Assembly: GCA_028455995.1 (NCBI GenBank)
Contig: JABELC010000009.1
Location: 620,001-684,000, forward strand
Direction of reading: 5' to 3'
Length of the DNA: 64,000 nucleotides
Source of the DNA: Scleromitrula shiraiana
Taxonomy: Eukaryota > Ascomycota > Leotiomycetes > Helotiales > Sclerotiniaceae
A program made the translations under genes and the position numbers. This document shows positions 13,901 to 25,054 of the stretch, one piece after another. How positions within the stretch are numbered: position 1 is the first letter of the stretch; each line of letters begins with the position of its first letter. Below the pieces are notes generated by a model. The model saw only the letters and a list, made by a program, of their open reading frames with translations, was not told the origin of the DNA and made no database searches.

Positions 13901-15799
13901 ACAGGGGAGGATGGTTTCTTGTCTTTAGATGCTGTAGTGGATAGCCCTGTGTCCCAATCTTCAGCTTTGGCTATCGAAGCACATACACCAGATCAATCAA
14001 CGCCTAAAGCAGTACAGGAAAGAGCTCAGTTACAAAGAAAGTCTAGTGAGCCAGAACCCGATGAAGGATGGGAAAAGGCTCAGCAATATTGGAAAAGTTT
14101 GTCAGTTGATAGGAAACATCAATTAGAGCTAGAGGCTCAGAAGGATGGTGATGACGAAGCGGATTCAGAGTTTGAAGCAACGCCAGTGCCAAAGCAAAGC
14201 AAAAAGAAAGTGGTAACAATAGCTCCATCTGTCGCTACTCCTGCATCATCGATACAAATCTCCTCATCTATGCAGAGACAGCCTAGCAAGGATAGAACCT
14301 ACATGATTCCTCCGGGAGCGAAAGCGGGACCTAACGGTCATGCATCTACTATGCGATCATCTATGCGCGCTGAACCGCCTCATTCAGGATCAGATACGCA
14401 GATGAGAAAGTCGATGAGAGAATCTGGATCAATGAAAAGTGCACCACGAAATAAAGTGGTTCAGTCTCATGGTTCACTACAGAAACGACAAAGGCCCGCT
14501 TCTCTTCCTCCGGGAGATATCCGAGCAGATCCTCAAGCTGTTAATATGCAAATTCAACGAATAACAGCAAGAGGTGCAGCAGGCGCTTCTCCGGCTACCG
14601 CTAACAGAACAAGTGCACCGATTTCTTTGCCTCCTCTTCGACGTAAAGGATCGGGTGATAGTGATACTAGTTTCAAACGATCCAGGCCAACGACTGATGG
14701 CATCAGTCTGAGGAGATCAATGCGGGGATCTGATGATCAATCTCTAAATGGTCGACAACAATCCCCTATGCGATCTAGTCGTTTTAGTCTTCGATCAGCT
14801 TCACCTGGAGGTGCTTCACCAGTTACTATGCGTTCGTCCATGAGGGGTTCTATGAGAAACTCTGCGGATTCTGGTTCTCGAGGTAAATCTCCTATTCGAA
14901 TCCCTGGTTTTGGAAGAAGCTCATCAGCACGACCAGCCAATAACCGAACACCGATGATCTCCAAGGGAAGCAGATTTGCCGATTCCAGCGACGAAGATGA
15001 ACCTCGTCGAGCTTTCAGAAGTCGATTCGTCGATTCGAGTGACGAAGATGAACCATACACTGCACCAGTCAGACCAAGATCAAGCCGTGGTGCACCCGTT
15101 CGAAGCATACCTCGACCGGCTGGCTACCAAGATGGCGACTCCTCCGACCTCCCAGATAGCGATGATGATCGACCAGCCACAGCACGAAGTCTCAAAAAAT
15201 CCCAACAAAATGGAAATAATAGACCAAGTTCTCAGGGTGTTTTATCATCCGGGACTCTCCAACGATCTGGTTCCGGTCGTGGTACTATCAATACATCGAT
15301 TAGTCAAGGCACTATTTCTACGACTCCAATAAAACCCGCTCATACGAGACACGGTAGTATCCTATCCATCTTCCGCAAAAAACCAGACCCGAATACAAAA
15401 GTTAGGAAATCTAGCGCGGAGAGTCCGGCTAGGAGAGATACGTCTAGAGAGAGGAGTAAAGCGGATTTGGATGCGCTTAAACGACAGGATTCGGGTTTGA
15501 AATTGCAGAAGAGAAATCCTAATGTAGGGAGAGGGGATTGGCCGCTTACTAATGGGATGGCGGATGAGGATAAGAGACCTTATTCGGCGGATACGGGGGG
15601 TGGGGTGGTGGGCGGAGAGGGGAAGGGGGTGCTTGTGACGCATGAAAATGGGGTGGGGAAGCCTGAATTGGGGAATAGAAGGTTTACGGCTACGGGGTTG
15701 AGTGAGGTGGATGGGTTGGGAGGGGGAGAGGGGGAAAGTCCGGGGAGGAAGAAGAAGAAGTTTCGGGGATTGAGGAGGATGTTTAGGTTGGATGACTGA
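10966..15799 (+). CDS. Long disordered Ser/Arg-rich protein with MRxSMR repeats
   Basis: A 13-codon first exon (10966-11004, MFGNRRRRATSNP) is followed by a 154-bp intron (GTAAGT...TTTCACAG) and one huge exon (11159-15799), giving about 1559 residues. The alternative acceptor at 11120 runs straight into TAA, which supports 11159. The N terminus has a block of the type RNSNASLSSAAAAAALRSRP followed by TTPTSVADV, which I recall as conserved in ascomycetes. The rest is low-complexity Ser/Pro/Glu: lysine runs (VKKKKR, PKKKKKR), a tandem SRFxDSSDEDEP repeat coded near 14970-15050, and at least four MRxSMR-type motifs coded at about 14350-14870. It ends in a very basic tail (KKKKFRGLRRMFRLDD). No catalytic domain or membrane segment is visible. 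It looks like a scaffold or cortical protein with a membrane- or nucleic-acid-binding basic end; an eisosome or polarity role is only a guess. Confidence 0.8.
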
Positions 15800-17897
15800 G
15801 TGGGTGGGTGGTGAGAGGGGAATTGTGTGTAATATGGATGGATCTTTCTTGAAGGGGATCTATACAAAAGGAGGATTTTTTCTTTCTGTTTGTTTGTTTT
15901 TTCCCATTTGTTATCTGTATTTATCAGTGGATGGGATGGAATGGTTAGGACCGGACCGGATGGATGGATGGATGGATGGGATAGGACCGGATGGCTGGAT
16001 TGGGTCAAAATACCAAGGGTTACCTAGGAATGGATGAATGGATGGATGTATATGTTATTTCCTTCTTTCTTCAACAGCGGGATATTGTACATGTAATGTA
16101 AAATCTTTGTTCTTACCTTTTTTGGTGTATTCTATCTTTCTATTTTCTACTTTCTACTTCCTACTTTTCTAATTCCTTTTCTCCTTTCGTCTTGTATATA
16201 ATGGGGTGGGATGGAATGAGATAGGATTGTGCATGGGATTGGTATATACACGCATGGAGGAAAGGAAGGAAGGGAGGATGGTTTATATGGATACTGTGGG
16301 TGGAACACAAGGACATCCTCTCAATATCTCACCATCTTACACATATATCATATTAGCGAAGAAGAGAGGAAGAAACAACCAGGCAACAAACATGCAAGGA
16401 ACAAAAAACACATGACAAGATAAGAGAGAAGCTATATGGAGGGAGTATATGTAGTGTAATGTAACGAGTTAATTTAATCCGAGCTCTTGACTTGCTTTCG
16501 TGGTTGTACATATACATATATGTATTCGAGTAGATGCTGAAATGGATTGGTGGAGATTAGATTAGATTAGATTGGATTACTAGTCGTGTGTTGAGTTGTA
16601 GGATACTCAGATTATCTTGTTCGTTCCTCCTTTCTTAAACCCTGGCTTCATTCAAATCATCAATATATATAATACAACCTTTCGCGTCTATTGATCCTTT
16701 CACTTCTCTTCTGATAGACTAAGCGCTATCTATCTATCTATCTATCAATCCATCAATCCATCAATTTATCAATCCATCAATTTATCAATCCATCAATTTA
16801 TCAATCCATCCATACACCCCATATCCACCTAGTCTTTTAAGAATGATCAACAGGTACACCAATATAATCCACCTCCTCCCATTTCAAGCACATGATACCC
16901 GTCGTGATGGATATGATAAACCTATGCACTACCGAGAAACACAGACTCACGAGACGAATCGACCAACTCGAATGACGAACCGTGAAAATCGGGATATGCG
17001 TAACGGGTTAATTTTGCTTTATTGCCCACGGGCGGTGTGTTGGTATGCGTAATGATCTACATGGTATCAGATTCATGTATATAAATAAATTTGAGAGAAT
17101 GTTCGGTTCCGAATTTTCTTGGCGTTTGTTGTGAACTTTTTGGGGGGGAGTACAGTAGTAAGTAAAATCTTTATGGCTTCTACATCTTCTATATATGGCG
17201 GAGGGAACGTCGATGGTGGGTTTGGTTGTGAGGATTGATGGTTATTTGAAGTCGAGGTTAGACTACTTAGTTAGGAGGTATAACGGATGCGGTGCTGATT
17301 CCTGATAGGATTGGGTAGGAAATGAAAAGGCTTGCACCTTGCAATACATGCTTATGTTAAACACTTTCCTTGCTCTGTATATGATGAGGAGTGTGCCATG
17401 TATGATCTTTATAACTGTCTCTTGTTCGTCTGTTTGTCTGATTCTGATGTGTGTATAAGAAAGAGTAAGTAAATAGATAACTAATCCGTAGAAACGCCCA
17501 ATCCCATTCCATTCTCACCCATCCGCCTGCTTCCCAATCAAATTCCGTCCAGATTCCCCTCCTTTCCTGTTCCTTGATCCACACCCAGCTGGAAAGAACT
17601 AATAAACATAAACAACCAAGATACTGTTGAACAAACAAATACTCACGCTCACGCTCCTCGCACCCAGAAAATGCACATCATCTCATCTCATCTTGTCTTG
17701 TCTTGTCTTGATTCTATCTATCCATACATCCTTCTTCGCCTACCCATCCCAACCCATCATTTTGCACCAGGAAATCAAAAGGGAAAAGAATGATAAAATG
17801 CTCGCCTGTCACTCGCTTGTGTACTTCTCTATCACATAACAGAGGTATAAAATACCCAGGTAATGAACCCCCAAAAATCATTCAAACCACCCATCCA
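15800..17897. other. Intergenic between convergent genes
   Basis: About 2.1 kb between two convergent genes. It contains 3' UTR-like T-rich DNA, a (GGAT)n run at about 15959-15980, and a TCTA/TCAATCCA microsatellite at about 16727-16811. Frames in it are short and lack motifs. Confidence 0.55.
16727..16811. repeat. (TCTA)n / (TCAATCCA)n compound microsatellite
   Basis: Four TCTA units lead into alternating TCAATCCA and TCAATTTA units. A simple tandem repeat in the intergenic gap. Confidence 0.85.
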
Positions 17898-20800
17898 TCA
17901 GCGTTCAAACTCAACAACTTTCTGAGTTGACGAGCTTGCACTTCTCTCTCTCTTCCCCTCACCCGTAGCCAATAAACTCCCAAAATTGTTATTTTTACTC
18001 GAAGTACCATTACTGGCACCCTCGACCTTTTCCACCGCACTCCTAATACTTCCCGCTTCAGCATCTGCTCCTTCAAGCAAATCTCTATCCTCGCTCCTCA
18101 CACTTCTTCTCTCAGCATCCCCACCATAACCACCCGAGACCCTAAGACCATCCTCTTCTTCCTCCTCATCATCCTCTTGCACCCCAGGTCTATGCACAGC
18201 ATTTCTTTCCATTTCTTTTTGTGCCTCCTCCATTCTCCTCCTCACCTCAGCAGCTACTCTCATTCCATCAGTGACGATATTATCTAATACACCCCTGAGG
18301 CCTTTTCCAGGAGGTACTACGCCCGCAGAACTTGGTCCGGAAACCACGTTTGCGGCTGCATTTGCAGCGGCCTTGCCAAATCCAATGCTAGAGAAAGTGG
18401 TGAGGGAGGATGAGGAAGATGTAGCGTTTGAATCTGAAACGGAGATGCGGAAAGAAGCTGGAAATGATGATTCGAAGAATTGTTCGAGAAGTTCATCTGC
18501 AAGAACAACCATACGGAAGGTTGGGAGAGTGATGTGGAGGGGTTTTGAGGGGTCAAGAGCGGCGTTGGCGGCTTCGGATTGTGCTTTAGAGACACTCCGT
18601 GAAGGCGAAGGGAGATTACTGGGTTTGTTAGATGGAGGAGGAATAATAGGGAGACCAGTTTCTTTTTTGTTCTTTTTGGAGTCGGTGCCGAGATCTAAAA
18701 GATCTTCTTCTTCATCTTCGTCATCCGAGTCACCAACAGCAAAGGAATTTGGATCTACCAAACCATCCATATCAGATGTAGCATCCTCAGTTTTTTCTTC
18801 CAATTCTTCGATTAGATCTTCTTCTTTGTCTTCTTCGTCTCCTTTATTTTGTGGATGGTCTGGATCCGCATATTCAAAACATCGTCTAATGAAAGCACTG
18901 ACGCTACTCAAGAATCGCTCTTGGGTGGTTGTATGGGGACTACTAAATTGCGCAGCATTGCCTGCCTCATACTCGCTCAGGCCAGTCATAGATGGTGATG
19001 GTGTTAGAGATCCGTCAAGGCCTCTTCTTGACAGAAACAATAAAGCCTCTGAAATACGTAGTATGCCTTCCCTGTCGACCTTTCCGTCTCCATCATCATC
19101 GTATAGCTCAAAGAAGTAGGTTATGCTTCCCATGATATCGCCTTTGCCTTTGATATGAGCCAATCCCGTTACTACGTTTTGCAATGTCAGAGCGGAATTC
19201 ATATCAACATCCCATCTCCTGAATAGTCGTTGCATGAATTCATGATCAGCTGGCTCAGGATTTCCAAATCCCCAAGGCGAAAGTGAAATCTCTCTGCGGC
19301 GCATAGAATTACCAAAGTACGAATGTTTCTCTTTTTCTAGTTCCTTTTCTTGAGGGGATGGCGAATCTGTCACAGCCCACCTGGTCATTCCAGCAAGGAA
19401 TTCTCGGAAGCAATCATAATCCATCAATGTGGGACTTGGACCTAGCCCCACCCTGCCTTTCTCGACACTCTGGTTTTCGGCTAGGCCCGTCACAACTTCA
19501 GCTGCTCGAGCTCTGCTTGCTTTCGCTCTCCGCTCCGTTTCTTCTTGTATCATCTGGTTTCTTTGCTGCCGTTCATACAAAACACCATAAAACCTATCAT
19601 ATAATGCGCCTAGTTCATCAACACTTAACTTTTTACTATCAGGGCCAAGATTTCGTATCGAAGTTCGTTTCGCAAAACTTTCTATACTATTCAGGACCGC
19701 ATCCTTATGTTTCATGCGTTGCTCCGCGATTGTATGTTGTGTAATTCCAGAAAACTCTTTAAAAGCGACGACCATTAATTCTTGGAATCGGGTTACTGCT
19801 CGTAGTTTCGCGTTCTCAGATTTCGGATGAGCAGATTCATCTAATTTGGAAAAGTACGATTTCAAAACCGAAATAAAAGCGCCGTCATCGGTGGCATCTA
19901 ACAAGTCTTCGCCATTTATGCGCAAGATAGCCAAACCGACCTGAAACAGAACCTTTGGTCCTTCAAGAAAGAAAACATCTAAAACACGGAATGCAAAAAC
20001 GAGGGGCATAGAGTTGATATACAGTGATAGAAACCAAGGAAGAGACACGACTGAAAGTTGAACGTCCGATTTGACCAGGTGTTCCCACAGTATTGGCATA
20101 GTCTTCTCTACTAAGGACTCAAATACACGCTGATCTAATAGAGTGCCATACATAGTCTGTGAATAATACCCAGGAAGTAGTCTGTCGCATAGGGTAGATA
20201 GTAAGAAGAATGCTTGAGCTTCCGACATATAGATGAGAAGTGCTGCAACAACTATGTTCATAGCCTGGCAATATCCGACTTCTGCATTGATCCAACTGTA
20301 GGCAGTAAGGACCCGTCTTAATCGATCGATGCCTTCCACACTTTGGAAACCAGGATATTCAGGAAGACTTCTATTCAGGTCCTTTTCTATCTCATCAATC
20401 GCAAGAGATTCACGGCCTTCAAACTTTTCCAAAGTATCTGCGTATAGCGTAGGACTTTCCAACCGCAGGAACAATGAACCCGATGTCTGCTCCCAAATCT
20501 CCCCACGCAGCCTATTAGGCAAGCCGACTCGGATAAGTTTGTGAAAGGTGGGTTGGCGAATCAATGTAACATTCCGACCATTTTCCCGCAGATATTCTCC
20601 CCAAAGTCTCATCTTGCTTTTATCTCGCAGTTTCTTTGAATCTCCGGGGTACCTGAACAGCATCCCTAGCCCCGCATCCGGTGGATCTGTCGTCTTTCCA
20701 TCGCCTTGTAGCAGATACTCCGAATAGCATTCAGCCACTACTCGCTTTAGCTTTGCAACATCGCCTACCCCGGATTTTAACCCTTTCTTTAAACCATCGC

Positions 20801-21427
20801 AAAACCTTTCACATGCTTGACGCGTTCCAGCTAGATTTATTGTAATTTTTTGTTGGTAGACGGGGCTTTTCGAGCCATCATTTGTAGGATTATTTGTAAT
20901 TCCATTCCAAGTTGTAATTGCTAAAGCAAACTTTAGTTGAAATTAGTACGTACATTTCTCTGGAATGAGGGGAGACTTCTTACTTGGTATGATTGACTAT
21001 GGAGTCTCTCTACACGCCTAATAGCACATAGTGGTAGAGTAAAACCATTTCCTCCAGGACCAGCTCCGTGTGTTTGTCCTGTGAACCCAGAAGATGTACT
21101 TGTGCTGGCTGACTGAAGAAAACTCGTAGGCTGTGTCGAGAAGCATAAGTAAGCTTCACTTAAATGTAACTTCCCGGCATAATGGAATCCTCTTTCTCTG
21201 TCTTTATCCTTCTCCCCTTGTGTCGCGTTCGGTGAATACGAATTCGGCGGAGATATTGTAAGCTCGGCAGTGATTTCTTGCAAAGGCGCTTGGGAATCTG
21301 GTAATCGGAATTGATTGCGGAAGAGGGTAGATTTGGCCGGATTGCGATCAGAAGCAGAGATATTGAGAGCTTGCGTAGGGTCAATAAATGATTGAGCCTT
21401 TTGAACAAAATTTGAAAAATTGAACAT
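17898..21427 (-). CDS. GRAM-TBC-EF-hand Rab GTPase-activating protein (Gyp2/Mdr1-like)
   Basis: Exon 1 (21427-20984) and exon 2 (20930-17898) join across a 53-bp intron (GTAAGA...CTAAAG) in phase 0, giving 1158 residues. The join completes the GRAM domain (CAIRRVERLHSQSYQ then FALAITTWNG). The TBC domain starts about residue 285 (GLPNRLRGEIWEQTSG). It carries both catalytic fingers, IEKDLNR with the arginine and GYCQAMN with the glutamine, so GAP activity on a Rab is expected. A canonical EF-hand loop (DDDGDGKVDREG, about residue 760) suggests calcium binding. The C terminus is acidic and disordered. The GRAM domain should target membranes. This layout matches yeast Mdr1/Gyp2 (about 950 residues) and its animal TBC1D9-type relatives. 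Roles in endocytic or Golgi traffic are known for the family; the specific Rab is not deducible. Confidence 0.9.
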
Positions 21428-22248
21428 TGTTCATGGTATCTGCTGGCGATACAGCTTCAACTTTTGTAGTTGTTATAAGATTTCAGGATCCAATGGAGTT
21501 CATTTTTTGAGTTGAGGGACAGTAACATTCTCAACTTGCGATGTCATCAGCTTGACTTACGTAAGTTCATACCTGACCAATGATAAGCCATAATAAGGTA
21601 CCCTTTAAAATACGAGGTTTAAGTGTGTTTTAGATCTTGAACCTTTTCAGAGTTTCTCATGCCTTTGAAATTTTACAAGTATTGGATTGAACAATCACGT
21701 TACTCCACCAAGTGGGTTTCATCCAGCGGTATCTAAGGAAAAAGAAATATCTTCAGGTCTTGTTGCAGGAAACCATGAGGATTAAAGGTGCAGCAGGCAA
21801 TATGGGTATCCTCTGCCTTGATCGTTACAATTCAATAGAATTTGATCAGCATATCATTGATACTCGTAATCCACATTATTACGTATTTACCCACATCGTA
21901 TCGAGGAGCAGAAACCTTCATATTACTTAGAATTAAAGTCACCAAACAGATACTCAGGAGCTAATCCATCTCCATTTCTCAGTCATAGATATTCTCTACA
22001 TCTTTAGAGCACCTAAATCTGTAAACAATATTCACATTCTTAGTGCACACACACCATGGATCTTTCTTTATGCTTGGTCACATCCACATCAATAACATGA
22101 TGCACTCTGGTATTTTCTAATTTGGCTACCAACTTTTCATTTGAAACTATACTATTCAATGATAAGTAAAGTTCCAACCCAATAAACATTTTAACCCCTT
22201 TACCTCCGAATTTCCACAACCCCTCTCACATCCATTCATGTCGCATGC
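21428..22248. other. Intergenic, no gene seen
   Basis: About 820 bp holding the promoter of the TBC gene and the 3' side of the HsbA gene. Only short motif-free frames occur. Confidence 0.55.
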
Positions 22249-22826
22249 TCATTGAAACTGGGCTTGTGCAGCGGTAAAGTCTGAATCAATCTTAGCTTTA
22301 ATGCCATTGGCATCAGTCTTGCTATCCTCGGAGGCAATAGCAATAAGAGCGTCAGCGAAGGCATCGGTTTCTGACTTCAAGTTCTTAAGATCGTTTTGGA
22401 CAGTGGAGGTAAGACCAGCAGATGCGAATTGAGATTTCTTTGATTCGAGAGCAGATAGTGCGGATTCGATATCTGGGATCAATCCGTTGGCAGCTGAAAC
22501 GATGGAACTTGAGTCGCTTGAAGAGAGTTGAGAAGTTGCTTGAGCATCGCTGGTTGCCGACTTGATAGCTGTGGTCATTGTGTTAGTAACAATTGACTTT
22601 CTACTTTGGTGGATGTAGGCTTACCATCTTCGAGTTTTGATTCAGCATTAGCAACCGGGATAGCCCCCAAAAGTCCACCGCTATAGCCATTGACAGCCGA
22701 TGTGAGTGACTTAAGATTGGCGTCGATTGTTGAGATATCACTCAAAATTGTGCTTGTGTCTCGCTTGAGGAGTGCAGCTGCGGAGACAGCAGAAACGAAG
22801 AGAAGAATATTCTTGATGGCAACCAT
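22249..22826 (-). CDS. HsbA-family secreted hydrophobic surface-binding protein
   Basis: Two exons (22826-22625 and 22568-22249) flank a 56-bp intron (GTAAGC...GACCACAG) and give 173 residues. A clear signal peptide (MVAIKNILLFVSAVSAAALL) ends beside a Lys-Arg that could be a Kex2 site. The mature part is helical, Ala/Ser-rich and cysteine-free, with the spacing typical of the HsbA / cell-wall galactomannoprotein family (TILSDISTIDANLKSLTSAV; GLIPDIESALSALESKKSQF). HsbA of Aspergillus oryzae binds hydrophobic surfaces and recruits a secreted esterase; a similar surface or cell-wall role is likely here. Length matches the family (about 170-190 residues). An intact gene. Confidence 0.85.
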
Positions 22827-22972
22827 TTTGAGAGTTGTTTGATGTTGTGATTGGAGGGGTTGGGTATTGTGAACTTTGTGAGGAAGTTTTTGTAGGTAAG
22901 TGATTGTTGTGGCAGTTGAGAATTGGTATGAAAGCTGATGTAGTGAAGAGATTCAGAAGGAGGAATGTCAGA

Positions 22973-22983
22973 ATATATATATA
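22973..22983 (-). promoter_or_regulatory. TATA-like box upstream of the HsbA gene
   Basis: A TATATATATA stretch lies about 150 bp upstream of the HsbA start codon on its strand, a plausible TATA box with a 5' UTR of roughly 100 bp. Based on position and sequence only. Confidence 0.4.
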
Positions 22984-24332
22984 GGAAGTTCAAGACATAT
23001 GGGAAGTCAATGGCTATGATAGATACCACAGCCAAACATTAGACACGAATAATACCTCGGAGATTGACTTGTTCTCGTTACCTCTCACATTGACGGTGCT
23101 AGCCACGGTCTCTCACGATCTGAAGGAGGGGCTCTCGAGCAACTTACCCCAGATCACCCCGCTTTTCGTGGAATATCTTCAATGTCCAAACTCAGGACAT
23201 GCGTCGTGGATCAATTTGAAGCAGTGATCATGTTCGAATTCTAGTCATGATCTACTAGAGCTTTAGTTCCTATCTGGAAAATGTCTTGCAAAAGACAGGT
23301 AATCACGTAAGCCTAGGAGCAGACTTAGTGCTCCCGCCATAAGCTTCCCGGGGAAAACAGCGGAATGTCGTAGAAAACAGAGTGTTTTGATCAACCATGC
23401 CGGGCTAGAAAACGCATGTCAGACGCCGTACTTCAAGACTTGTTGACCCAACCAACTCACGAAAACTTTCGTTTGTGGAGGAACGTTCGTGGTGAAGCGT
23501 TCGGGTGTACAGACAGACATTGACTAAGAGGTCCTAAATATTGGCATAGACTCGGTATTGATCCGATCAGCATGGAAGCAGTAGGCCCCGGAGGATGAAT
23601 CTAGGTTTAGTGCGTACTGGTAACCGAGGTTGGAAACAAATTCGAAATTATTAACACCCATAGAGCTTGCAGATCTCGAAACTAGTGAAGTACGGGGTTC
23701 ATCATAGGCTTTATATATCGATTGCCGTCAGTGCCGTGGGGTTGAGGAATTAAAGATCCGTCAAACAACAACGTGAGGAGATTTAACGTTAAAATCCCGA
23801 GGTCGGTACTGATTGAAAAGACGGTCCGTGCCATGGCACTTAGTCATGGCTAGCCCTGGGGTTAGCTTCATCCACAGCTTGAGTACTTGAACACGCTAAA
23901 CTAGCTAAACTTATTTGGACGCCTTCAAACTCCGAACCCAAGAGATATTATAACTTGAGAAGATACTTGATTAACTTATACAAAGTCTTCCACTGGCTGC
24001 ATGGCTTTGTACTATCTACAGTAATACATTTTTACAAGATCGATTGAAATGATGCGGTCAACCCAAAATCTCTTGTGGATATTAGTTTCCTTAGCGACGG
24101 GAACGGAACGCCGTATCCGTTTGTCTTCTATTGAAATCCATCAACCAACCAAATAAGCAGAGATGTTCTCATATCTTCCTATAAAATCTACTATTTCTGC
24201 ATTTTTACATCTACATACAGAATTATACCCTATAATGGTCATATAATTTCAGAATTTGGTTGGTGTCGTATTCGACATATCCAGTGATTTGCTTCCAAGT
24301 GAGAAATCAGAGGGACAGGAAGGTGTAGATCC
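22984..24332. other. Non-coding region, possibly decayed sequence
   Basis: About 1.3 kb with more balanced base composition than neighbouring intergenic DNA but stops in all frames. It might be decayed gene or transposon sequence, but no motif could be identified. Confidence 0.35.
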
Positions 24333-25054
24333 ATGAACACTCCAACAAACCTTCTTGTTCCTGAGAGCTCAAAAAGTCCCCCTAAGAAATGAACTGCATG
24401 TGCAACATGCGTCAAAGTAAAAGCCAGATGTGTTCCCACCAATCAAACTGGAAATAAATGTCTTCGGTACCATTCAACCCCCTCAAGGTTTCACTTGGCT
24501 CACTACTAAGAAATATAGTTGTTATCGTCTTCGAAAAGACGCCAGCCTTCCAAGTCACACAAATGGAAGCAAAACACGTGAGCAAAGTTGCAGGACTATT
24601 GTGATCGTGACTTGCAGGATTTCGTAGATCTGTAGCTTGATTGGAGAAGAAGTTCGATAGCATTGTTAATATTCTAACCTCCTCCAGCTTTCCGCCAAAG
24701 AGTATAAGCGTTCATCTACGACAAGATTCATCAGACTTATCTTCTACAGGATTGCCAAATAGTTTAGATGGTGGTTTCGGTCCAGTTCCCGGCATTTCAA
24801 GTCCTTTGTTCGAGCCAAACACCGCGAACATATACACCTATCCTGAAACCTCATTGTTATCCGCATCGAGTACTGGCTTTGAACTTAATGATGATGATGC
24901 AGATTCATTCTTGACAGTGTTCAAAATACGTATGGCTCCTTACTACCCGTTCATTGTTATACCTCCTGTTCTCGACACTCAACAATTTCGCCCCAAGAGA
25001 CTTTTCTTGTGGAAAGCAATCATAGATTTACGGGATTCAAACAACTCAGTTTGA
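24333..25054 (+). pseudogene. Decayed Zn(II)2Cys6 transcription factor
   Basis: A frame starting at ATG 24333 (MNTPTNLLVPESSKSPPKK) hits TGA at 24390, directly before a zinc-cluster sequence (TACATCVKVKARCVPTNQTG). Two introns can be inferred. One after CTTCG (GTACCA...TACTAAGAAATATAG) restores KCLRCYRLRKD; the other (GTGAGC...ACTTGCAG) restores KTRFRRSVA. A second TGA at 24638 then interrupts the coiled-coil start (LEKKFDSIVNIL). The sixth cluster cysteine is missing (KDA where KDC is expected). The following part (FKIRMAPYYPFIVIPP then RLFLWKAI) matches the conserved region of this regulator type. The middle-homology domain beyond 25054 is lost or unrecognisable. Full-length relatives are 500-700 residues. 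Clearly inactive if the sequence is right. Confidence 0.75.

Noticed and set aside
18271..19119. 282-codon open frame on the plus strand
   Set aside because: It is antisense to the TBC/EF-hand gene and consists of serine/glycine-rich composition imposed by that gene's acidic and low-complexity codons. No motif or start context supports it.
22984..24332. Possible RNA gene or transposon remnant
   Set aside because: Composition is somewhat unlike its surroundings, but no tRNA boxes, terminal repeats or transposase motifs could be found by eye.
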